This document shows positions 1 to 5,651 of a stretch of DNA of 9,818 bases, one piece after another. This stretch comes from Nanobdellota archaeon (GTDB lineage Archaea > Nanobdellota > Nanobdellia > Woesearchaeales > GW2011-AR15). The stretch lies in contig JAAXVZ010000028.1 of the NCBI GenBank assembly GCA_013335235.1, positions 1-9,818 of the forward strand. Reading direction: 5' to 3'. The number at the start of each line of letters is the position of its first letter. Positions within the stretch are counted from its first letter, which is position 1. The notes below the pieces were generated by a model. The model worked only from the letters and a program-made list of their open reading frames with translations, was not told where the DNA came from and ran no database searches. The position numbers and the translations under genes are program-made.

Positions 1-653
1 TGATTTATCTTGGGACCGCATTCATCGCGACATTCTTCAATGTCGCTGTAGTATATTGCGCTAAAAAGCGTTTTGAAGGAGGGAACCCGACTTTTGGGGA
101 GGGCTTGTCTGAGGCTATCAAAAGAGTGCACCTGATCTTCATGTGGAGCATGGTGTCAGCTGTTGTAGGCCTGATACTGAACATGATAGAGAGCGCCGCA
201 AGAGAAAGCAAGAGCGACCTCACCAGGATCATATTATCCATAACCTCTAGCATCCTTGGAGCTGCCTGGGGCATTGTGAGCGTCTTTGTCGTTCCGGCAA
301 TGGTCTTCGATAACGTCGGGCCTTTTGCTGCGCTGAAAAAATCAGCTGGCGCGATAAAGAAGACTTGGGGTGAATCCCTTGTCAGGCATTATGGGCTTGG
401 GCTAGTGCAGGCTGCTTTCATGCTGCTGGGCGTACTGGTGCTGATACCAGGAATATTCCTGCTTGGCATCATATGGCCAATAGGCCTTGGACTGATTCTT
501 GTCTCAGTAATATACCTCGTGGTAGTCGTCTTGCTGTTCAGCACCGCAAATACAATATTCAATACCGCACTATATATGTATGCAGAAGGAAAACATCAGA
601 AAGCATTTCCCGCTGAAATAATGAAGAATGCTTTTGAGACAAGAAAGAACTAA
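1..653 (+). CDS. DUF6159-like multi-pass membrane protein, 5' end outside the window
   Basis: The reading frame is open from base 3 with no stop, so the gene begins upstream of the window. An ATG-like or TTG start near base 105 would fall inside the protein. About 216 residues are visible. They contain four or five hydrophobic stretches: one at the very start (IYLGTAFIATFF), one around HLIFMWSMVSAVVGLIL, one around ILGAAWGIVSVFVVPAMVFD, and a long pair covering LGLVQAAFMLLGVLVLIPG to LVVVVLLFSTAN. The pattern VVPAMVFDNVGPFAALKKSA, followed by a TWGE segment and a hydrophobic pair, matches my recollection of DUF6159, a family of archaeal and bacterial integral membrane proteins of unknown function. 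No catalytic motif is visible. The TAA stop abuts the stop of the convergent alaX gene with no spacer. Family assignment is from memory; function is unknown. Confidence 0.8.
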   Translation, partial: IYLGTAFIATFFNVAVVYCAKKRFEGGNPTFGEGLSEAIKRVHLIFMWSMVSAVVGLILNMIESAARESKSDLTRIILSITSSILGAAWGIVSVFVVPAMVFDNVGPFAALKKSAGAIKKTWGESLVRHYGLGLVQAAFMLLGVLVLIPGIFLLGIIWPIGLGLILVSVIYLVVVVLLFSTANTIFNTALYMYAEGKHQKAFPAEIMKNAFETRKN

Positions 654-1364
654 TTAAAGAACATTAAAATACATCCTTCTGTTATTTTTTCCTTTATTCT
701 GGGCTTCCAGGAAATTGATTGTACCTATCTCCTTTAAGCTCTGGACATGGCAGCCGCCATCTGCCTGGCTATCGAAACCGACTATCTCAACTACCCTTAT
801 CTCAGGGAGGTCATGGGGGAATCCTATGGCGAGCTTGAAAAGGTCCTGGCGTTTCTCTGCCTCTTCCCGTTTCAGTGTATATATTTTCACTGGAAGGTCT
901 TGGCTGATCAGCTCGTTGGCCCTTGCAATCCCTTTCTTGAGAAGATCAAGATCCATGTTGTCCATATTGAAATCTATTCTGCCTTTCTCTATTGTGAGCT
1001 GGTTGCCAGTTATCAATAGTCCATATTCCCTGCTGAATATGCCAGATATGACGTGTGCTGCTGTATGGTATCTCATCAATTTGTAGCGCCTGTCCCAATC
1101 CAGCTTGCAGTGCACCTTATCTCCGGGAGACAGGCCTTCCTTGTCGACTTCATGAGAGATGACGCCTTCAAATTTCCCGACAAAGACGACCTTGAAACAC
1201 ATATTGTCGCTTAGCCTAGTGATATCTCCTGTGTCATTATCGACACCACCGCCTTTAGGGAAAAAAGAAGTTCTATCTAATACAATGAACTTGCCGTTCA
1301 CTGATGCCACTTGTGCCGGGAATTCCTTTACTAAGGAGTCTTTCATATATAGCGCTTCAACCAT
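654..1364 (-). CDS. alaX: AlaX-type alanyl-tRNA editing protein (trans-editing deacylase)
   Basis: A 236-residue free-standing homologue of the alanyl-tRNA synthetase editing domain. It is expected to hydrolyse Ser- or Gly-tRNA(Ala) in the cytoplasm. An N-terminal beta domain carries FFPKGGGVDNDTG (about 34-46), the equivalent of the GGGQPxDxG loop. The zinc-site motif HTAAH is at 100-104, and the second half of the site is DGGCH at 202-206, followed by the usual EIG (212-214) and KGK...RR tail (224-230). The length and GG loop fit the medium AlaX-M class. The usual GGTHV reads GGCHV here, and QP of the GG loop is VD. The start MVEALYMKDS aligns with the family N-terminus, so Met1 is preferred over Met7. 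A TATA-like box 26 bases upstream implies a leaderless message. The gene diverges from the zinc-ribbon gene and converges with the membrane gene. Confidence 0.93.
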   Translation of the reverse strand: MVEALYMKDSLVKEFPAQVASVNGKFIVLDRTSFFPKGGGVDNDTGDITRLSDNMCFKVVFVGKFEGVISHEVDKEGLSPGDKVHCKLDWDRRYKLMRYHTAAHVISGIFSREYGLLITGNQLTIEKGRIDFNMDNMDLDLLKKGIARANELISQDLPVKIYTLKREEAEKRQDLFKLAIGFPHDLPEIRVVEIVGFDSQADGGCHVQSLKEIGTINFLEAQNKGKNNRRMYFNVL

Positions 1365-1385
1365 CCTTATGCCGATTACTGCGCC

Positions 1386-1394
1386 AAATATAAA
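1386..1394 (-). promoter_or_regulatory. TATA box for alaX
   Basis: Read on the minus strand this is TTTATATTT. Its centre lies 26 bases upstream of the alaX ATG, the distance expected between an archaeal TATA box and a start site at or next to the start codon. No good Shine-Dalgarno sequence at normal spacing is present, so a leaderless message is inferred. Confidence 0.6.
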
Positions 1395-1417
1395 TTATTC
1401 TGTGATTATACAAAAAA

Positions 1418-1425
1418 TTTAAATT
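1418..1425 (+). promoter_or_regulatory. TATA box for the zinc-ribbon gene
   Basis: TTTAAATT preceded by an A-rich stretch. Its centre is about 28 bases upstream of the ATG at 1450 but only 8 bases from the in-frame ATG at 1429. The box therefore favours the downstream start. It lies about 32 bases, centre to centre, from the oppositely directed alaX box. Confidence 0.5.
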
Positions 1426-1449
1426 AACATGTTCCTTCCCAAGTTGACT

Positions 1450-1599
1450 ATGCCTGAGAGAAACTACGTTGAGATAAAATTAAAATGCACTGAATGCGGA
1501 AAGGATTGCAAGATAGTCACTATTGAAGGTAGCGATAATGCCAATTATCTGTGCCCAAAGTGTAGTACAGGAGATTTCTTTGAAGAAGACGACGACTAG
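1450..1599 (+). CDS. Small zinc-ribbon protein, 49 residues
   Basis: A short open frame beginning MPERNYVEIKLKCTECGKDC. It has two CxxC knuckles, Cys13/Cys16 and Cys35/Cys38, separated by 18 residues, plus an extra Cys20, and an acidic tail FFEEDDD. This is the layout of a single zinc ribbon (rubredoxin-like or treble-clef knuckles), a common fold for small archaeal nucleic-acid-binding or adaptor proteins. The exact role is not recognisable. An in-frame ATG at 1429 would add MFLPKLT. The start at 1450 is preferred because the TTTAAATT box then sits at the spacing seen for the other genes here, and MPERNYVEI begins the ordered sequence. Its TAG is followed immediately by the stop of the convergent winged-helix gene. 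Coding potential rests on the knuckle pattern and the neat packing between neighbours; homology was not tested. Confidence 0.75.
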   Translation: MPERNYVEIKLKCTECGKDCKIVTIEGSDNANYLCPKCSTGDFFEEDDD

Positions 1600-1863
1600 C
1601 TATCTCTTTTTTATATATCCTGGAGAAGACTCGTAGATTATATTTTCTTTTATCAGTTCAGAAATCAGGCTGTCGACTTCCTTTTCAGTGAATCCCTGAA
1701 CCTGAGCCTCAAGTAGTATCTCTTCTTTCTGGACGATATTTTTCGGGCCAAAAGTCAGCTGGTTTATTATCGTCAGAAAATCAATCTTGCGGTCCTCAGA
1801 CTGCTCCTTCCTCAGCGATTTCTGAAGCATGTTCTGGTAAGACACTAACCTATTGAAGTCCAT
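1600..1863 (-). CDS. Stand-alone winged-helix protein resembling the MCM C-terminal domain
   Basis: An 87-residue, highly charged protein. Residues 1-26 look like a helical lead-in with basic and acidic residues. Residues 27-85 fit a winged helix: helix (IDFLTIINQL), a KEEILLEAQVQG helix, a recognition-like helix (EKEVDSLISELIKEN) and a wing ending IYESSPGYIKK (75-86). The ending resembles the EGxIYEPxPGYIR pattern in the C-terminal winged helix of archaeal MCM replicative helicases, but no AAA+ ATPase is attached. A role in DNA binding, replication or transcription is inferred. It could also be an unrelated winged helix with a similar wing. A minus-strand TTTATATAT box 26 bases upstream supports the start and a leaderless message. 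It diverges from the large CHAP protein gene and abuts the zinc-ribbon gene stop to stop. Confidence 0.8.
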   Translation of the reverse strand: MDFNRLVSYQNMLQKSLRKEQSEDRKIDFLTIINQLTFGPKNIVQKEEILLEAQVQGFTEKEVDSLISELIKENIIYESSPGYIKKR

Positions 1864-1884
1864 AGTGGATTATAGGAGAACTGG

Positions 1885-1893
1885 ATATATAAA
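1885..1893 (-). promoter_or_regulatory. TATA box for the winged-helix gene
   Basis: The minus strand reads TTTATATAT, the best match to the archaeal consensus in the window. It is centred 26 bases upstream of the ATG at 1863. The preceding minus-strand bases GGTTAAG could serve as a BRE, though this is weak. No Shine-Dalgarno sequence is needed or seen. Confidence 0.65.
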
Positions 1894-1917
1894 CTTAACC
1901 TAGCTATAGTGGAAAAG

Positions 1918-1925
1918 TTTATAAG
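1918..1925 (+). promoter_or_regulatory. TATA box for the CHAP protein gene
   Basis: TTTATAAG, preceded by GGAAAAG, which resembles the purine-rich BRE. The centre is 27-28 bases upstream of the ATG at 1949, implying a leaderless message and confirming that start. The box is about 32 bases from the divergent box for the winged-helix gene. Confidence 0.65.
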
Positions 1926-1948
1926 TATATTAAGGAAAAAATCAGTAT

Positions 1949-4900
1949 ATGCCTCTTCTCAATAAGAAAGTGCAAGTCACTGTTTTCTTGATTGCAATGC
2001 TTGCTGTCGCAGGTATGATTGCATTGTCTTACATATTCATGTCTGACAGCCAGAAGCTCCGAAATCCTGGTTCTGATTTCACAGTCCTGCCAGGTGTAAA
2101 AGAGCTTATACAGAACTGCCTGGAGATACAGGCCAACCAGGCGATAACATTAGTAGGCTTTTCCGATACGAAGATCAAGAACATGCTAGAGACTGATATC
2201 CCTCTCTGTACCCGTCATTTTGATTACTTCAAGAACCAAGGGTATGGGATAAAAGAGCTGCCACCAAGAGCAGAAGTGGTTATCGGCGAGGAGACGACAT
2301 TCATACACCTCATATATGTTGTTGAGGTCTCAGGTATGGGGTCCAAGACTACGTATGCAGATTTCTATTATACACTGAACAATAAAGTCCAGCTGTCTGC
2401 GCCGGCAGGGATAATAACCCCTGGGACAAATATAATAACTCCGGACAGAAGCGCTGTGATAATTTTCGGAGAGGAGACTAAAGCCACAGATATAGGTACA
2501 GGAGAGCCTGTAAAAGAGATAAGGATAAAGCTTCAAGGCAAGCATTATCTTGGTCTTGAAAATAGTGTTGTCATCGGGAACATAATATACCAGGGACTGC
2601 CTGGCGGGACAAGATTTGACCCGCCGCTGATGATGCAGATTAAACTGGAGGAAGAGCTCCTGATTGGCACAAACCCAGACACACTCAAACTATCCTATTT
2701 CGATGAGGATCTTGGTATCTGGGTCGCATATCCTGAAAGCTGGTATGATTATAGCACAGGATCTGTTGTCGGAAAGATAGACCACTTCAGCCTGATTGCT
2801 GTGACTACATGCGCAGGAGAAGAGAACACCGTCATAATACCAATGACTGAAATTTTTAAGGACCCTTTTGAAAATGAAGGCTGCGAGCCGATGCATTGGA
2901 TGTATAATTCGCCAAAAGATGAAGAGGGGATGATTGGCTTCCATGTCCTGCCGGAGTTCATGGCTGAGTTCAAGTGCACTTTTACTAATGGGGGAAAAAT
3001 GTATGTTGGGGGAGCTGAATTTGATCCTGCTTCCTGCAATGGAGAGAGCGGTTTTATAGAGGACTGGGACAAGGACGATGTCAAAGACTATAAGATAGAT
3101 ATAACTGACCTTGCAAACATAATAGACACGATGACTAATGTGCAAGAAACACATCTATCTGGACTCATCACAGGAACTGAATCCGAGAAACAGGAAAAAA
3201 AAGAGTTGGTTTTAACATATCTAAAGACCGCGTGCATAGAAAAATGGAGCTTGCTTGCAAAAGAAAAGATAAAAGAGCAGTATAAAGTAACAGATACTGC
3301 AATCAGCGGTGATGGATTGAATGATTGGTGGAATACTTTCCCATGCACTTCAAATATAGATACTTACAAAACATATGAAGAATTGAAAACAGCAATAGAT
3401 GCAAAGAGCGTAACCATAGAACCCAATATCGCTGGGCTTGGGACAAATGATAATCTAGTAACTAAGAAAAAGATTTCTTTTGGTGCTAAACTCTCAGAAG
3501 TCGACACAATGGAATGGTATGAGAACCTTGCTTACGCAGACCAAAAACTATCAGGAAGGAGGATGGGCGCTTTTGCAACTCCAAAGACATTCGGACTGAG
3601 CTATAAGAAAGATGTGGCGTTTAAGGATATTAAAGGATATGATACAATAAAATCTGGAGAGCATTATGCTTCACTTGAAGGGATTGGAGAATACATGTTC
3701 CTCTTCAAGGACAAGGGAAACGCGTGCACTGATGCAGACCAGACAAAGATAATCCAGGAACGGCTCTTAAAAGAAGCTTCAGATGTCACAGAAGCAAACG
3801 AGTACAAACTTCAAATCAACAAGGAATCCGTGCCATTGGTCACACCTGTATTCAAGGATATTGCCGCGGATAGTTCTATAGAAAAAAAGTTCTATGAACT
3901 TTTTCCAGATTTAATCTATAAAAAGGAAGAAATCAAGACTAGATGGGACACATCTTGCTCTGATAAATGCATGTGGACGATAAATGAAGGAGAGGGGTTG
4001 ATTTATGATGATGAATTCAAGCCAACTGCCACAAAGACAGATGCGACGCCTGGAAAATTAAGGGCAGGGTCAAATACTGTCAAGGTGAGGATAGGTGACA
4101 TAAATGACGCATGCATGTTCGCAAACGGAAAGCTGGTGATTGTAGGAACTGGCCTCAGGCTGACAGAAGACAAGCCTCCTGAACCTCCACCCCAGGCAAA
4201 TAGGCCAGAGACACAGGCAGAGTGCTTGAGCCAGAATGGTTTTTGGGTAGACTCTAGCGGATATTGCGATATGCTTGGTGAATATGATAGCGGATATTGC
4301 GTCATGGGTCCTGGAGAAGGGCCTAGGCCATATGACTTCCCTCATTTTGCACCATTGAGCGAATTAGGATTGGAGAATTGCCCATGTTCAGCTGGCCATG
4401 AATGCCTTGCCTCAAGCGATTGCAAAGAGACAATAAGCACTGACTCTAAGAAATGCCTAGAGGGAAAATACTGCTGCACACCTAAGAATGCCCAACCGCC
4501 TGTGACAATATACACTTGCAAAGACCCTAACCAGTGCGTGTTTTCAGATAGTTTTGATAAGGACTGTCCTAGCAAGACAGATACAAAAGACACTTGCGCA
4601 GACAAAGATGGCAAGAAACAATCGTGCTGCAAAGGAGAGAGAACAAGCGGTGAGTTCACTTGCGTTGCTCCTGATAGTTGCAAAGTAGTGCCTGTTGATG
4701 CAACTTGCACTGTTTTAGAAGATAAGACCTGCCCAAAGGCTGGTGAAACAGAGCAGAAGTGCTGCAAAGGCCAAACAGGAGGAGGGACAACACCAGAGAC
4801 ATGCGGAAATGGTAAGGTGGATGCTGACAAGGCTGAGACTTGTGATACAAAGATTGTCTCTGGACAGATAGGTTATGCTGAGAACTGCAGGGCTGAAGGG

Positions 4901-5581
4901 AAGTTTGCCTGTACGTATTGTGGAGACAAGACCGTACAAGGGAACACTGCCGAAGATAATTACTTGGAGAAGTGTGATGGTGAAGGATGCAGCGCAGATT
5001 GCAAGACAGCTACGCCTCTACCAAGCGGAGCCTTTGTAGCGAGAACCGGAAGCATATCAACAGACGGAATTAATATGGTAAATATGATAAACTTCTGTTA
5101 TGCCGCAAATGGCAACAAAGCCATAGCTATACTTAGGGCCTGTCTTGAAGAAAACATGAAAAACGCAGGGGAAAGTGTGTGGACCAGCTGGCAAAGCGCT
5201 ATAACCGGGTATTCTTTCTCAGATGGGTGCGGCTCACAAGGAACAATAGGATTACAATGTGCCTGTTTCCTGAGTAATTTTGTTCCACTTGGTTCTGGAG
5301 ATGCTTGTCATCAATGTGCAGATGGTTGTCCTGATAATCAAGGCCATAAGGCAGCATATAATTATCCTTATCCTGCAGATCCTGGTGTCCAGAAAGGCGA
5401 TGTGCTGGTTTTTGGATCATGCCCCGGACATATCGCGTACGTCTTAAGTGTAAATGGAAACCAGGCAACATTACTTGAAGCAAACGCGAATGTAGATAAT
5501 ATTCCGAGCTATTCTCGGGTAGTGGCCTTAGACAGCAGTGTAAGGATAATTAGATATCAGTCTAATCTTAATAATTACTAG
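1949..5581 (+). CDS. Membrane-anchored cysteine-rich surface protein with C-terminal CHAP amidase/peptidase domain
   Basis: A 1210-residue extracytoplasmic protein. Residues 5-31 (NKKVQVTVF, then a hydrophobic helix) form an N-terminal anchor without an evident cleavage site. Residues 41-150 resemble a domain common at the start of DPANN surface proteins. Residues 160-290 look ZU5-like, with RFDPPLMMQI and the ending IDHFSLIAV. Residues 300-740 are unassigned, with scattered cysteines and low GC from about 3120 to 3960. A proline-rich linker (743-749) leads to three six-cysteine repeats (813-843, 857-894, 905-939), then a DUF4215-like segment starting CGNGKVDADKAETCD (952-1018). Residues 1045-1205 match a CHAP domain: GLQCACF with likely nucleophile Cys1104, GHIAYV with His1161, and LLEAN with Glu1177 as probable third residue. 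CHAP enzymes cleave peptidoglycan amides or related peptides; the target here is unknown. Its own leaderless promoter suggests single-gene transcription. Confidence 0.85.
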   Translation: MPLLNKKVQVTVFLIAMLAVAGMIALSYIFMSDSQKLRNPGSDFTVLPGVKELIQNCLEIQANQAITLVGFSDTKIKNMLETDIPLCTRHFDYFKNQGYGIKELPPRAEVVIGEETTFIHLIYVVEVSGMGSKTTYADFYYTLNNKVQLSAPAGIITPGTNIITPDRSAVIIFGEETKATDIGTGEPVKEIRIKLQGKHYLGLENSVVIGNIIYQGLPGGTRFDPPLMMQIKLEEELLIGTNPDTLKLSYFDEDLGIWVAYPESWYDYSTGSVVGKIDHFSLIAVTTCAGEENTVIIPMTEIFKDPFENEGCEPMHWMYNSPKDEEGMIGFHVLPEFMAEFKCTFTNGGKMYVGGAEFDPASCNGESGFIEDWDKDDVKDYKIDITDLANIIDTMTNVQETHLSGLITGTESEKQEKKELVLTYLKTACIEKWSLLAKEKIKEQYKVTDTAISGDGLNDWWNTFPCTSNIDTYKTYEELKTAIDAKSVTIEPNIAGLGTNDNLVTKKKISFGAKLSEVDTMEWYENLAYADQKLSGRRMGAFATPKTFGLSYKKDVAFKDIKGYDTIKSGEHYASLEGIGEYMFLFKDKGNACTDADQTKIIQERLLKEASDVTEANEYKLQINKESVPLVTPVFKDIAADSSIEKKFYELFPDLIYKKEEIKTRWDTSCSDKCMWTINEGEGLIYDDEFKPTATKTDATPGKLRAGSNTVKVRIGDINDACMFANGKLVIVGTGLRLTEDKPPEPPPQANRPETQAECLSQNGFWVDSSGYCDMLGEYDSGYCVMGPGEGPRPYDFPHFAPLSELGLENCPCSAGHECLASSDCKETISTDSKKCLEGKYCCTPKNAQPPVTIYTCKDPNQCVFSDSFDKDCPSKTDTKDTCADKDGKKQSCCKGERTSGEFTCVAPDSCKVVPVDATCTVLEDKTCPKAGETEQKCCKGQTGGGTTPETCGNGKVDADKAETCDTKIVSGQIGYAENCRAEGKFACTYCGDKTVQGNTAEDNYLEKCDGEGCSADCKTATPLPSGAFVARTGSISTDGINMVNMINFCYAANGNKAIAILRACLEENMKNAGESVWTSWQSAITGYSFSDGCGSQGTIGLQCACFLSNFVPLGSGDACHQCADGCPDNQGHKAAYNYPYPADPGVQKGDVLVFGSCPGHIAYVLSVNGNQATLLEANANVDNIPSYSRVVALDSSVRIIRYQSNLNNY
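4255..4301 (+). repeat. Perfect 14-base in-frame direct repeat
   Basis: TAGCGGATATTGCG occurs at 4255-4268 and again at 4288-4301. The offset is 33 bases, so the reading frame is kept, and both copies encode the core SGYC (residues 770-773 and 781-784) of the CHAP protein. Identity at the DNA level across all codon positions suggests a recent short duplication in the linker before the cysteine repeats. Confidence 0.8.
4385..4765 (+). repeat. Three tandem six-cysteine protein repeats
   Basis: Within the CHAP protein, three units share the order C-x5-C-x(5-9)-C-x(7-10)-C-x(5-9)-CC. Unit 1 uses Cys813, 819, 825, 836, 842 and 843. Unit 2 uses Cys857, 863, 873, 883, 893 and 894. Unit 3 uses Cys905, 911, 920, 928, 938 and 939. 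Units 2 and 3 are closest and share the DNA string GTGCTGCAAAGG at 4624-4635 and 4759-4770, exactly 45 codons apart. The even cysteine count and adjacent CC point to three disulfides per unit outside the cell. The spacing superficially recalls small disulfide-knot modules such as clip domains; no homology is claimed. Confidence 0.8.
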
Positions 5582-5589
5582 CAGTTCTC

Positions 5590-5594
5590 TTTTT
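5590..5594 (+). terminator. T-rich terminator after the CHAP protein gene
   Basis: A T-rich tract, TTCTCTTTTTCTTATT, begins four bases after the TAG. Archaeal RNA polymerase can stop at such T runs without a hairpin. It sits between this gene and the promoter elements of the next gene, consistent with separate transcription. Confidence 0.4.
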
Positions 5595-5610
5595 CTTATT
5601 GTCAGATAGC

Positions 5611-5646
5611 TTTAAATGAAAAAATATAATCTGCCTGGCTAGGTGA
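5611..5646 (+). promoter_or_regulatory. Promoter and ribosome binding site for the prohibitin-like gene
   Basis: Two TATA-like elements are present: TTTAAATG at 5611-5618 and ATATAAT at 5624-5630. AGGTGA at 5641-5646 matches the archaeal Shine-Dalgarno and lies five bases before the ATG at 5652. The first box would start a message with a short leader that includes this site; the second would start at the ATG itself. Either way the ATG at 5652 is favoured over the in-frame GTG at 5643, which overlaps the AGGTGA. Confidence 0.5.
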
Positions 5647-5651
5647 GGATA

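Noticed and set aside
76..86. GAAGGAGGGAA, a Shine-Dalgarno-like string
   Set aside because: It lies within continuous coding sequence of the first membrane protein and is not followed by a start that would explain the upstream frame.
105..107. TTG as the start of the first membrane protein
   Set aside because: The frame is open back to the window edge and encodes a further hydrophobic segment, so the true start is upstream and outside the window.
715..1086. Plus-strand open frame opposite alaX
   Set aside because: alaX is clearly the coding strand from its conserved motifs; the opposite frame is rich in Ser and Trp with no family features.
1429..1431. Upstream ATG for the zinc-ribbon protein
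   Set aside because: It is only 8 bases from the centre of the TTTAAATT box and adds an unconvincing MFLPKLT; ATG 1450 fits the promoter spacing. It cannot be fully excluded, because a weaker ATTATA lies at 1405-1410.
1949..2041. Type IV pilin (class III) signal at the N-terminus of the CHAP protein
   Set aside because: KKVQVTVF followed by a hydrophobic helix is reminiscent, but the expected Gly/Ala at the cleavage site and the Glu at position 5 are missing, and the protein is far larger than pilins; a plain N-terminal anchor is simpler.
2690..3154. Overlapping minus-strand open frames opposite the N-terminal half of the CHAP protein
   Set aside because: Antisense shadows with no domain, no TATA box at the usual spacing and no coherent protein composition.
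4342..4830. A 162-codon open frame on the minus strand opposite the cysteine repeats
   Set aside because: It lies entirely antisense to a well-supported coding region, has no recognisable domain or promoter, and its openness follows from the codon use of the plus-strand gene.
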